DNA of 64,000 nt from Mesorhizobium sp. B4-1-4 (GCF_006439395.2 NZ_CP083950.1:2108001-2172000), one strand, 5' to 3'; shown: positions 46,332-54,215, counted from the first letter of the stretch. Numbers and translations are program-made. The notes: a model not told the origin generated them from the letters alone.

Positions 46332-46829
46332 TCGTTGCTCCCGGCGTTCCACCCGGTTCCAATAGGTTGCGGCGAAAATGCCGTCAAGCGGCCACCGCGC
46401 ATTCGGCGCGGTTTCCCTCTGCATCGATCCAACCTCCGCATGCGGCGTCGCGGACCACTGCGCCCACGTCACACATTAGCATCTCGTTATGTATAGCAGG
46501 CGATGACGAGAAACTCCAAGCCCCGGCCGCGGTTGAGGAATGAGGAGGACGCCCATGCGACCGGCAAGCCTGAACACGGCGACAGATGCCTGGGCGGCTT
46601 GCCGCGACCGGGATGCGAGGAATTGCTGCGTCACGCCATCGACTGTATCGCGATAGAAGTGACCAGCCGGCGTTCGCCACGCGACCGCGCGCCTCGCTTC
46701 CGCCGCCGCCGTTCTCAAGGAGATTCGCTGGGATCTGGAAAGAAGCGCGGGCCGTAGAACCGAATCGCGAAAATCTGCAGCCCGGCATAACGCGGACAAG
46801 CGCGGCGCGGTCAAAGGCGCGCCTGCCGT
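46332..46829. other. Intergenic stretch without a supported gene
   Basis: Overlapping frames exist on both strands (for example 46503-46757), but none has recognisable domains or family-like composition. A decayed gene is possible. Confidence 0.4.
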
Positions 46830-47090
46830 TCAATCCGGCCGGCGCCGCCGCTCCCACCAGACGACGAAACGGCGACGATGGCGGCGCACCATGGCGAATT
46901 CATAGGAGAGCACCAGCAATCCGAGCGGCACCATCCAGAAGCCCAGGATAGGCAAAAAACCGAGAATGCCGCCGATGGTCAAAAGGAAACCGATCGTGAT
47001 TCTGAGGCCGCGCGAACGCGGCATGGTGAACTCGCGCCCGAAAACCGAGATCTTTCGCGCCGGTAACCGGTTTTCGTCTGCTGCCGTCAT
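46830..47090 (-). CDS. Small two-helix membrane protein (PGPGW-type)
   Basis: An 86-residue protein with two close membrane helices (ITIGFLLTIGGILGFLPILG, then VPLGLLVLSYEFAMV) and a basic C-terminus (RRHRRRFVVWWERRRRP). The arrangement resembles the PGPGW family of small transmembrane proteins of unknown function. The start at 47090 (MTAADENRLPARKI) is chosen; sequence to 47150 is an upstream extension. Confidence 0.65.
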   Translation of the reverse strand: MTAADENRLPARKISVFGREFTMPRSRGLRITIGFLLTIGGILGFLPILGFWMVPLGLLVLSYEFAMVRRHRRRFVVWWERRRRPD

Positions 47091-47253
47091 CGCCAATGGC
47101 TGCCCTCTGGTGATTCGAGAATGCCTGTTTACGAAAGCCGCGACCGCCATTTCGGTTCCGCGCCGGTCGCCAGACGGCTAATATGAGAGCGGACACCGCC
47201 GATTGCGAGAAAGCGCCGCGTGAAAAAGTCTCGTAAAAATACGAAATGCTTCT

Positions 47254-47282
47254 TTGCAAAGCCGAAAAGGGTTTGCTATAGG
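47254..47282 (+). promoter_or_regulatory. Probable promoter of tRNA-Asn
   Basis: TTGCAA (47254-47259) and TATAGG (47277-47282) with a 17-base spacer, ending 27 bases before the mature tRNA. Confidence 0.6.
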
Positions 47283-47309
47283 CTGCGCCACTTGCTGAAG
47301 AGCCTCTGT

Positions 47310-47384
47310 TCCCCGGTAGCTCAGTGGTAGAGCAACCGGCTGTTAACCGGTTGGTCGCTGGTTCGAATCCGGCCCGGGGAGCCA
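47310..47384 (+). tRNA. tRNA-Asn (anticodon GUU)
   Basis: A 75-nt tRNA. Acceptor stem TCCCCGG pairs with CCGGGGA, and CCA is encoded. Anticodon loop CTGTTAA gives GUU. It marks the left edge of the sparse accessory region; I found no second copy of its 3' end in the window. Confidence 0.97.
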
Positions 47385-47698
47385 ACAATTCCAAAGAACT
47401 TAGCTCGACTCGCAAACTGCACGAAAACCGAATAGGTACGGCATAGGTACGCTAACGGCTTTTGGTAGGCGCAAAAAGGCCCGGAAGCCGAAGCCGCCGG
47501 GCGCGCCATAGCGGTCAATTTCAATTTGTGCAACAATGCTAATATTAGAGGTGGGTCACCGCGCCGCCTTTAACAGCTGTCCTGCATCGTGCGGGACGCT
47601 GTCGGATTCTGTAGTTTTGTTGGGGGATGCCCCGGACCTGCCGCAGCACGCGTCCCCGAAGCTTCATTGTCTTAACTCAATTGAGGAGGGTGCAGCAG
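47385..47698. other. Gap after tRNA-Asn
   Basis: No gene, integrase remnant or clear attachment repeat was recognised. The sequence ATAGGTACG occurs twice in close succession near 47432-47450. Confidence 0.4.
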
Positions 47699-48013
47699 AT
47701 GAAATACATGGTCAGCTGGATCGAACGCCCGCAAGGTTCGCCTGTAGAGTATGAGAACGCCCAAAAGCGGATACTTGATGTGTTTAGTCAATGGAAGGCG
47801 CCCGCCAATTTCAAGATCGAGTTGTTCGTGGTGAGAGTGGGAGAGTGGGGTGGGCATATGTTGGTGGACTGTGATGATCCCGTGGCCGTTCACAAGGCAT
47901 GCTCGACCTTCCCCGCTTTTGAATTCCAGGCGCGGCCCGTGATTGCCATCGAGGAAGCTGTCCGGGTCGAACTCGAAGCCATTGCCTGGCGCGATGGACT
48001 GAAACGCGACTGA
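47699..48013 (+). CDS. DUF3303-type small protein
   Basis: A 104-residue soluble protein beginning MKYMVSWIERPQGSPVEYENA, with the DUF3303-like pattern of a ferredoxin-like fold: an opening strand, a helix around QKRILDVFSQW, then VVRVGEWGGHMLVDCDDP and a closing helix. Function unknown. GAGGAGG precedes the start at 47699. Confidence 0.7.
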   Translation: MKYMVSWIERPQGSPVEYENAQKRILDVFSQWKAPANFKIELFVVRVGEWGGHMLVDCDDPVAVHKACSTFPAFEFQARPVIAIEEAVRVELEAIAWRDGLKRD

Positions 48014-48199
48014 CGGCGAGCCCCGGCCAACCTGCGTAGCAAACCCCAGTTAGGTCTCTCGCTTGCCGCATTCCAACCCATGTTGCTTAATTGCAACCTA
48101 TTCGGTGAAATTGCTGCACTTCACACTCGCTTACATTCCGTTACGGCGTTTGTCTGATATGTTCAGCCCTCATTCGAAGCGTCCATGCGGGGACAGGCA

Positions 48200-48880
48200 A
48201 TGAAATACATTTTGGCAGCGGCGTTTCTCGGCGCCACTCTCACGTCGGCAATGGCAGCCGATGTTTTGAATGAGCTTCCAGTCGCTTCCACGTATGACTG
48301 GACCGGTGCCTATATCGGCGGCCAAATTGGTTATGCGTGGGGCCGTGATCATATTCAGGACGAAATTCTCGGCGGCGGTCTTTCAGACTATTCGGATAGC
48401 TTTAGGCTCCGTGGCGTTACCGGCGGTGTTTTTGCCGGCTATAACATGCAGTGGGGCAACATCGTCGGCGGCATCGAAGGCGATATCGAGGCCTCCGGTA
48501 TTGTCGGCCATAATCCCGACTGGCCGTTCGGCACTGATGATAACACCCATATCGACGCCCAAGGCTCATTGCGCGGCCGCTTGGGCTATGCCTTCGACAA
48601 TTGGCTACCCTACGTCACCGGCGGTCTGGCCCTCGGGGATATTCACACTAAGTTCGAAGACGGGGCGGCAACGGATTCCCAGTCAAAAGTCAAGGCTGGC
48701 TGGACGGTTGGTGCTGGCGTCGCCTATGCCTTTAACAAAAACTGGGTCGGTCAGGTTGAATACCGTTATACCGATTTCGGCAAGGTTACGACGGCCACCA
48801 CCAACACTGACTCTTCCTTTGTAGAGCACGAAAAACTCAAGACCAACGAGGTCCGAATCGGGATCGCCTACAAGTTCTGA
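48200..48880 (+). CDS. Omp25/31-like outer membrane beta-barrel protein
   Basis: A 226-residue outer membrane protein. The signal peptide ends near SAMAADV. The segment YDWTGAYIGGQIGYAWG is typical of rhizobial and Brucella Omp25/Omp31 porin-like proteins, and it ends with a terminal strand VRIGIAYKF (final Phe). An eight-stranded barrel is likely. The start at 48200 (MKYILAAAFLG) fits a signal peptide. Confidence 0.88.
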   Translation: MKYILAAAFLGATLTSAMAADVLNELPVASTYDWTGAYIGGQIGYAWGRDHIQDEILGGGLSDYSDSFRLRGVTGGVFAGYNMQWGNIVGGIEGDIEASGIVGHNPDWPFGTDDNTHIDAQGSLRGRLGYAFDNWLPYVTGGLALGDIHTKFEDGAATDSQSKVKAGWTVGAGVAYAFNKNWVGQVEYRYTDFGKVTTATTNTDSSFVEHEKLKTNEVRIGIAYKF

Positions 48881-48911
48881 CTTTGGGCGACGCCGTAATG
48901 CACGATCGATT

Positions 48912-48945
48912 AGGCCCCGCCCCCGTGAGGTTAGCGGGGCCTCGT
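48912..48945 (+). terminator. Probable terminator after the Omp gene
   Basis: AGGCCCCGC (48912-48920) pairs with GCGGGGCCT (48934-48942). The T-tract is weak (CGTGTCAGTT). Confidence 0.5.
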
Positions 48946-49178
48946 GTCAGTTAATAGTGTGATCCGGCTGCTCCCGATCGACGCACACCTCCCGCTCGTG
49001 ATCGCCGCGCGCGCCGTCCGCCCAATGCTCTTGATTGTGGAACCGGTTTCGGAGCGCCAAGCGTCGGCTCCTCGGTGCCGTCGTCTTCCAAGTCGCAATG
49101 ATCGGCCTCACGGTCGTCGTTGTCGCCAGACCAGCCCGCCATGTATGGCTCATGGTCCGCGCCGTCCTCTCCAGTCAG
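48946..49178. other. Gap before the XRE gene
   Basis: No supported gene. The operator repeats of the XRE gene begin at 49179. Confidence 0.4.
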
Positions 49179-49237
49179 TTGTGATATTTACACTTGTGAA
49201 ATTAGCACAAGGGAATTGAGTTGTGAAGCCTGCACAA
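49179..49237 (+). promoter_or_regulatory. TTGTG-N7-CACAA operator repeats at the XRE gene start
   Basis: CTTGTG-N7-CACAAG at 49193-49211 and TTGTG-N7-CACAA at 49221-49237 are symmetric sites of identical spacing; the second covers the GTG start codon. A degenerate third site (TTGTG-N7-CACTT) lies at 49179-49195. Likely bound by the XRE protein itself. Confidence 0.6.
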
Positions 49238-49450
49238 GTGAGGATGGCTCGCGCCGCTTTGAACTGGTCCCTTGCAGACCTTTCGAAGGCTGCCGGTGTT
49301 CACAGAAACACGGTCTCAAACTTCGAGACAGGCCGATATGGCGGGTCGGCAGAAGCGGTTGACGCCATCCGCGCAGCCCTCGAATCTGCCGGCGTCGAGT
49401 TCATCCCAGAGAATGGCGGCGGCGCCGGGGTGAGGCTGCGGAAGGAATGA
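49223..49450 (+). CDS. XRE-family helix-turn-helix regulator
   Basis: A 75-residue protein, nearly all a Cro/CI-type HTH: QVRMARAALNWSLADLSKAAGVHRNTVSNFE split over helices 1-4, with GVHRNTVSNFETGR as the recognition helix region. The C-terminus (VEFIPENGGGAGVRLRK) is the common tail of small rhizobial XRE proteins. Start is GTG 49223. It overlaps the next gene by four bases. Confidence 0.88.
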   Translation: MKPAQVRMARAALNWSLADLSKAAGVHRNTVSNFETGRYGGSAEAVDAIRAALESAGVEFIPENGGGAGVRLRKE

Positions 49451-49662
49451 TCAAGATCTCGCTTTTCCTCGGGGGGATCGCGATCGTTTTGGTCAGTTCC
49501 CGTCAGGTGTTCCTAATGTTTCGCGACGGTTCATTTCGTGCTCGCGGCAATCGATTGATCCTACGCAACGCACACCCCATAATTTTCTGGATGAATTTCG
49601 TTGGGCTCGCGCTTTTCGGCGTTGTCGGTGTCGCTTTGATTTGTTGGCAATTGCTTACTTGA
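49447..49662 (+). CDS. Small two-helix membrane protein, coupled to XRE gene
   Basis: A 71-residue protein with two hydrophobic segments (SLFLGGIAIVLVSSRQVFL and FVGLALFGVVGVALICWQLL). The ATG overlaps the XRE stop (ATGA), so the two are coupled. Function unknown; a small membrane partner of a regulator is possible. Confidence 0.6.
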   Translation: MIKISLFLGGIAIVLVSSRQVFLMFRDGSFRARGNRLILRNAHPIIFWMNFVGLALFGVVGVALICWQLLT

Positions 49663-49739
49663 TTCAAATTTGCGGTTTGGTCGCGGTCCTACGCGGGGCG
49701 GCCCAGGGAACGGTTTCCAGCCTCGCGGGTTGAATCGTC

Positions 49740-49919
49740 ATGCAACAGATCAACGACACCAAAAAGCTGGTTAAGCACTTCGATGAGAGGGAGCGGCAAA
49801 GCCTCATCCGCATCAAAGAAACTCAGGAACTCATCGAGCAGAACCGCCGGCTTACAAAGAGGTCCCGTGAAATCCTTGCGCGCGCGTCCGAACTGGCCGC
49901 CGCGCTCGGCAGGCACTAA
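49740..49919 (+). CDS. Small coiled-coil hypothetical protein
   Basis: 59 residues, almost entirely predicted helix with heptad-like spacing (LVKHFDERERQSLIRIKETQ, then ELIEQNRRLTKRSREIL). No clear ribosome binding site. The amino-acid pattern is protein-like, but the family is unknown. Confidence 0.45.
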   Translation: MQQINDTKKLVKHFDERERQSLIRIKETQELIEQNRRLTKRSREILARASELAAALGRH

Positions 49920-50169
49920 CGATCGGACTTGAGAAAGCTCGATCATCGCCGCGTCTTCTTCGGCGTGATCTGCTCGATGCGCACCTTGTCGCCGATCGCC
50001 TTGGCCATGGCCTCTTCCTACACCGGCGAAGCGTCTCGCGCGTCCTGGCGCCCGCTGCGGAAGAACGTGGTGGGCGTTTTTCTTATCCCTTAGGGCGAGC
50101 CCGACCGCAATCCCGGCGATGATGACCACCAGTCAGCTACCACCTTTTCGTCCATATGGATGCGTTCCA

Positions 50170-50705
50170 GTCACATCAACGAAATCGTATGTTTCTCCCA
50201 GCCGGTGAAGTCCTCTTTCTTAGCATGATGTCCCCCTCGCCGGTTAGGCCCGGCGCATACTGGTCTCCGCCAGGAAGCCGGGCCGCTCCCGATAAGCCCG
50301 GACCCCGCGAGCGCGCGTTTCCCTTCTCCGCTGTCCTACACCGCCGAAACCTCTGGCGCGTGCTCTGGCGCTTCCCAGCGCGCTCAATGGGGCCAACATT
50401 CGCTGCTGGGCGGCAACGCGGGCGACGCTCCATGATTTCTTCGCTCTCCCGCTCGCGCTCGCGCCGGTAGACTTCAGGCAACGGCGTCCAGTCGGCCGGT
50501 TTTTTCTTCATGCACCATTGCGGACGCCGATATCCCCAATGCGCGATTGCGACGAGATCCGAACCGTCGAGCCAACAACTGAAATTGAGCTTCGGGAAAT
50601 GCAGGCACCGTGCCGCCCACCAGACGCGATCGATGTCGACGTCGCCCTGGCCGTGCTCCCATCGCGTCCAGCGCGGCGGATGGGGCCAAAATTGCCATGC
50701 ATGTG
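50170..50705 (-). pseudogene. Headless minus-strand reading frame
   Basis: A frame of about 178 codons stays open from a TGA near 50708 down to 50176. Its first half is rich in Trp, Pro and Asp with protein-like wording (RWTRWEHGQGDVDIDRVWWA, then HWGYRRPQWCMKKKPADWTP). No ATG occurs before the internal MKKKPADW at about 50511, and no ribosome binding site is seen, so a 5' truncation is likely. Family not recognised. Confidence 0.35.
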
Positions 50706-50856
50706 CTCATCTCCATGTTGATGCCCGCCGCGTCTTGGAGAATGAGGGAAAGAGTTGCCGGTCTAAACGTCGTTGTTCAGTGATGCCCGCCTTCCACAGC
50801 GCCGTGAAGCTCAGCGAGGATTGTAGCTGCGAAATGTTAGGTGATTTGACGCAACG

Positions 50857-51177
50857 TCATATCTCATCCCTCCAGATCACGCGGCGCACGAACCGGATCT
50901 CCGCTAGGCGCCGATAGCGCACGTTGACAGCTTCCTGCCCTACTAGGTGAAGCAGCTCGGCGTCGATGTGTTCCTTTCGTCGGCATTTCTGACAAGTCAT
51001 CTTGCCGCGTAGCGCCTCGATGGAGACGTTGCCGAAAACCTCGCGCAGCTCGGCTGGCTTGAAGTAGCGCTTGATGTTGCAGTACCGGCAGGTCACCAGC
51101 GCCACCTGCCCCGCATTGTGGGCATGCATCAAGGTCCACGGCACAGCTTTGTGCCATTGTTCCGGTTGGTCAGGCAT
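50857..51177 (-). CDS. Rhizobial hypothetical protein with two CxxC pairs
   Basis: A 106-residue protein. CRYC and CQKC pairs about 30 residues apart suggest a zinc ribbon. The N-terminus PDQPEQWHKAVPWTLMHAHNAGQ is typical of a hypothetical family repeated in rhizobial accessory regions. Its start lies 12 bases outside the left inverted repeat of the neighbouring element, which carries a TATAAT in the right orientation to drive it. Confidence 0.6.
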   Translation of the reverse strand: MPDQPEQWHKAVPWTLMHAHNAGQVALVTCRYCNIKRYFKPAELREVFGNVSIEALRGKMTCQKCRRKEHIDAELLHLVGQEAVNVRYRRLAEIRFVRRVIWRDEI

Positions 51178-51188
51178 GCCTGAGAAAA

Positions 51189-51222
51189 AGGAACATATTC
51201 CTAATTATATACCTGACTAGCT
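51189..51222 (+). repeat. Left terminal inverted repeat
   Basis: Matches the complement of 53434-53468. It also contains TATAAT on the minus strand, 26 bases before the start of the outside gene 50857-51177. Confidence 0.7.
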
Positions 51223-51232
51223 ATTTGTGTGT

Positions 51233-51320
51233 GCTAGTTGATTCGCTGACAGGCCGGCAGTCAGGAACTAGCAGGAAGGAAACACCAAACCGCAGTCAGG
51301 GAACTTAGGAAAAGTTCCTA
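51233..51320 (+). promoter_or_regulatory. Repeat-rich leader of the protease gene
   Basis: A nested inverted repeat: TGCTAGTT/AACTAGCA outside and CTGAC/GTCAG inside. Two direct copies of GCAGTCAGG(G)AACT follow, near 51258 and 51291. A third copy of the terminal motif (AGGAA-N3-TTCCTAAT) at 51307-51322 contains the likely ribosome binding site and start codon. Confidence 0.55.
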
Positions 51321-52412
51321 ATGATATGCGAGATCGACACCGCCAGCGTTGGCGTTCACAGCCTTGATCGATTAGCATCCGGCCAGTGGTGTCTCGGGCC
51401 GGGTGCGGTTGCATATCGAAGGGGCGATTTGGTGCGGCTGGAAGAGCAATGGAGAAAGTGCACTGTGGTGATCGGCTCCGCGAAGGCCGGCACCGAGAAT
51501 GACATCGTTCCGTGGTGCACGGGATTTCTTGTTGATGCAGCTCAGGGCAAACCGTGGGGTAAATACGTTGTAACAGCTGCTCATGCGCTCACGGATAAGG
51601 ACGACTGTCCGGTTGACATAAGATTCAATACAAAGGACGGATCGTCTCGCAACTACTATGTAGACACGCCTTGCTGGATAACGCACCCAACGGATGACAA
51701 CGTTGATGTTGCCGTCCTACCAATAGATATTCCGGATTGGGCCGATTGTACCTTGATCCTCCAGCAGCCGACCGTCATGGATGACTTCAAGTTCAGGACG
51801 AAGAACATTGGTGTTGGGAGCCGTACATATACGGTTGGCCTTTGGAAATTCCTTCATGGAGAGAATCGGAACCAACCATTCGTCTACACCGGTCACATCG
51901 GCTTGGTCCCAGAGGACCAAAAAGTACCTGTCAGACCTTGGGCTCCCTCCCATAGAAACGAACGAGTGTTGGTTGATGCTTATCTGGTAGAGGGTGAGCC
52001 GTTGGATGGTGTCAGTGGCGCTCCAGTCTTTGTCAGAAGGACAATCGATAATCGTTTGCACGCTGATTTGGACCCCAAGGGAAAGACCAAGACTTATGTT
52101 GAGGGTTCGATTTGGTTATTGGGGATGCACAGTGATTCCTTCACTGGAAAAGCGGGCGTAGAATACCAAATGCCACCGGGAGGAACATTCATCGTCCCGC
52201 GTGGAGTTAACGTTGTGGTGCCTTCAATGAAAATCAATGAAGTTTTGAACCATCCGGATTTGAAGCGGGCGAGAAAGTCCAGTGAGGACGACGCTTCTCT
52301 TCCGGACAAATCATCACTCTCGGCGGAAGAAGTAGTGAGGCGACGGGACGCTGGATTGCGCAAGGCGTTAAACACCCCGCCGGAACCAAAGACCAAGCCG
52401 GACGCGGTGTAA
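51321..52412 (+). CDS. Cytoplasmic trypsin-like serine protease
   Basis: A 363-residue protein without a signal peptide. A chymotrypsin-fold triad is visible: His in VVTAAHAL (about residue 93), Asp in DDNVDVAVLPID (about 131), and Ser in DGVSGAPVF (about 231), equivalent to GDSGGP. The C-terminal 60 residues are charged and probably flexible. Codon use is poorer in GC than the core genes. It lies inside the inverted repeats with the transposase, so it looks like a passenger gene. Similar cytoplasmic trypsin-like domains occur in prokaryotic conflict systems, which is only suggestive here. AGGAAAAG precedes the ATG. Confidence 0.75.
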   Translation: MICEIDTASVGVHSLDRLASGQWCLGPGAVAYRRGDLVRLEEQWRKCTVVIGSAKAGTENDIVPWCTGFLVDAAQGKPWGKYVVTAAHALTDKDDCPVDIRFNTKDGSSRNYYVDTPCWITHPTDDNVDVAVLPIDIPDWADCTLILQQPTVMDDFKFRTKNIGVGSRTYTVGLWKFLHGENRNQPFVYTGHIGLVPEDQKVPVRPWAPSHRNERVLVDAYLVEGEPLDGVSGAPVFVRRTIDNRLHADLDPKGKTKTYVEGSIWLLGMHSDSFTGKAGVEYQMPPGGTFIVPRGVNVVVPSMKINEVLNHPDLKRARKSSEDDASLPDKSSLSAEEVVRRRDAGLRKALNTPPEPKTKPDAV

Positions 52413-52460
52413 CCGTCGAATCTTCCGCGCTTTCTGTTTCTGCGTTATGGCGCGAGCCAG

Positions 52461-53396
52461 TCACGCATACATCAACCGCTTACCACCAGTGCCACGGATC
52501 AAATCGTCGGCCCGCTCACGGTCGGTCACGCCAAGAGCGGCGCGGCGATTGTAGCGGAAATCGAACTCCGCAAGGTAGCGGTGCAAGTGAGCTTCGCCGC
52601 AATGCTGATAGACGCCGACCATGCCGCGCTTGAAGACCGAGAACACGTTCTCAATCGTGTTGGTATGGACGATGCGGTCGGCTTCGTAGCGGACATACTC
52701 GCCGCCAGTGTGCTTGACGGTGGCATGGTCTGCGAACTCCAGACCGGTGATCGGGTAGAAGTTGGATTCGTCGGTCATGAGCGTCGATTTGCGGTCGGCA
52801 TTGCGGACCAGCACGTCGCGGACGGATTCCTTCGTGGCGCGTTCGACATGGAACATACGGGCTTTGCCGCCACGCTCCACAAGCGCCACAATGGAACGCT
52901 TTGACGAATTGGCGGGCTTGCCGCGAATAGTGCGCTTCTTGATCGTGTCCTTGGGGCCAAAGTAGGTTTCGTCGGCTTCAACGATCTTGCCTTCGCCGCC
53001 AAGCGGGCCGGATGACTTCACGTCTTCCTTCATGGCCTCGCGGATACGATGCGCCATGAACCAGGCAGTCTTGTAGGTGACGCCTATCATGCGGTGCAGC
53101 TGGTGCGCCGAAAGACCTTTCTTGCTGGCGGCATAGAGATGGAAGCCGAGAACCCATTTGCACAACGGGATTTTCGACCGCTCCATGACGGTGCCAACGG
53201 TGACGGTGAAATGCTCGCGGCAAGCGTTGCACTGGTACAGGCCGGGACGGTGCGATTTACCCTTCAACAGATGCAGCGAAGCCGGATCGGCATTGCCGCA
53301 ATGCGGGCAATAGACGCCATCGGCCCAACGGATCGCTTCAAGATGCTCGCGCGCCTTATCGTTGTCATTGAAGATCGGGTCGGTAATGTTCGTCAT
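52461..53396 (-). CDS. IS1595-family transposase (ISXO2-like DDE domain)
   Basis: A 311-residue transposase. The N-terminal zinc ribbon has CPHC and CNAC pairs (about residues 30-60), and the ISXO2-type DDE core has VEADETYFG, LMTDESNFY and HTNTIENVFSVFKRG. It appears intact. The start at 53396 is supported by a consensus promoter just upstream. Convergent with the protease gene, with 48 bases between the stops. Confidence 0.92.
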   Translation of the reverse strand: MTNITDPIFNDNDKAREHLEAIRWADGVYCPHCGNADPASLHLLKGKSHRPGLYQCNACREHFTVTVGTVMERSKIPLCKWVLGFHLYAASKKGLSAHQLHRMIGVTYKTAWFMAHRIREAMKEDVKSSGPLGGEGKIVEADETYFGPKDTIKKRTIRGKPANSSKRSIVALVERGGKARMFHVERATKESVRDVLVRNADRKSTLMTDESNFYPITGLEFADHATVKHTGGEYVRYEADRIVHTNTIENVFSVFKRGMVGVYQHCGEAHLHRYLAEFDFRYNRRAALGVTDRERADDLIRGTGGKRLMYA

Positions 53397-53407
53397 GGCT
53401 TGTCCCT

Positions 53408-53444
53408 CTTGACCCTTTATCGGTCAAGATGGCAGCTATGTCAA
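53408..53444 (-). promoter_or_regulatory. Transposase promoter with overlapping operator palindrome
   Basis: On the minus strand TTGACA (53444-53439), a 17-base spacer and GATAAA (53421-53416). CTTGACC/GGTCAAG (53408-53414 with 53422-53428) is a perfect 7-7-7 palindrome that covers the -10 box. Confidence 0.65.
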
Positions 53445-53468
53445 GTATATAATTAGGAACATATTCCT
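53434..53468 (-). repeat. Right terminal inverted repeat
   Basis: Inverted counterpart of 51189-51222; it overlaps the -35 box of the transposase promoter. Confidence 0.7.
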
Positions 53469-53543
53469 GCTCCGTCAAGAGCCTGTTGACTCTTGCGTTC
53501 TCATTTTGTTCACTGCCGGCCAGATAGCCACAGGAGGCGAGCT

Positions 53544-53837
53544 ATGCGGCTTCGGCTGGAAATCAAAGGAGCTTCCCCGGAAGAGGTGCAGCGCGGCATC
53601 GACGCAGCCAGCGCAGTTTTTGCTGCGGCGGGCATATCCCCGGAACAGGGAGCGGATGGAATGTTCGCGCTTGAAGGTTGGGACGACGCCAGTTTTCACG
53701 ATGACATGGAGCCGGATGAAGACGAGGATCAGGCGGCGAGCGTGTGGATGGAAGCCAACAAGGCTGCGATTGAGGCGTGTTGCGCCGATTGGCCCGAGAA
53801 ACCGGGCAACTATCTGATGCTCGAATTGATCGACTAG
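53544..53837 (+). CDS. Hypothetical acidic protein
   Basis: A 97-residue acidic protein (MRLRLEIKGASPEEVQRGID and on). A beta strand, then a helix around GIDAASAVFAAAGISPEQG, then DDMEPDEDEDQAASVWMEA. The AGGAGG site seven bases upstream of the ATG is strong. Family not recognised; similar short proteins are common in rhizobial accessory regions. Confidence 0.6.
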   Translation: MRLRLEIKGASPEEVQRGIDAASAVFAAAGISPEQGADGMFALEGWDDASFHDDMEPDEDEDQAASVWMEANKAAIEACCADWPEKPGNYLMLELID

Positions 53838-53839
53838 CC

Positions 53840-54206
53840 ATGGTCCGACGCAACCGTTCGATCCCACCGCCATCTGTCGTCGACCGCAAATGGCCGCACC
53901 AAGTGGCATTGCCTGACGACATTTGCACCGATCGAAATTTTAAAGACCGATGGGCTTGGCGTCAGGCCCCAAATCCGACAAATGCAGGCGATTTGGCCGG
54001 ACGGCAAATATGAGCAATGGCGGCTTCATTGCTTTGCTGACCAGGAGGACGCCAAGGCATTTCTTGACCATTTCGGCGGCGTCATGTTCGATCCTTCGAA
54101 GGACCGGGAAGACGGCCGAGCTAACGGTGTGTGGCGCCGAGTGGGCCACTATGAGCGAACTCTGGGCCTTGGGCCGCTTAGCGTGCCGGAGATCCTACGA
54201 ACCTAA
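53840..54206 (+). pseudogene. Hypothetical gene split by a deletion/frameshift
   Basis: The first part (frame from ATG 53840) reads MVRRNRSIPPPSVVDRKWPH and VALPDDICTDRNFK; the second (frame ending at 54206) reads IRQMQAIWPDGKYEQWRLHC and FGGVMFDPSKDREDG. These look like two halves of one rhizobial hypothetical protein of about 130 residues. The shift lies near 53945-53980, with some codons lost. Confidence 0.6.
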
Positions 54207-54215
54207 GGTCGGGGC

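Larger units (their letters stand above)
51189..53468. mobile_element. IS1595-type element with serine protease passenger gene
   Basis: A 2280-bp unit bounded by inverted repeats. Read inward from both ends: AGGAA-N4-TTCCTAATTATATAC-[C/T]-TGAC, then TAGCT with one indel; 29 aligned bases with three transitions plus the TAGCT end. Inside are a trypsin-like protease gene (+) and an ISXO2-domain transposase gene (-). No 8-bp target duplication is visible (TGAGAAAA left, GCTCCGTC right), so the exact ends or a later rearrangement remain open. Confidence 0.65.

Noticed and set aside
46384..46857. Protein-coding frame of 157 codons on the minus strand
   Set aside because: Two other frames are equally open, composition is not protein-like, and no family is recognised.
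49943..50008. A 21-codon minus-strand frame MAKAIGDKVRIEQITPKKTRR-like
   Set aside because: A ribosome binding site-like sequence exists, but it directly follows an in-frame stop and may be the tail of a decayed gene.
51181..53476. 8-bp target site duplication of the IS1595-type element
   Set aside because: The flanking octamers TGAGAAAA and GCTCCGTC do not match.
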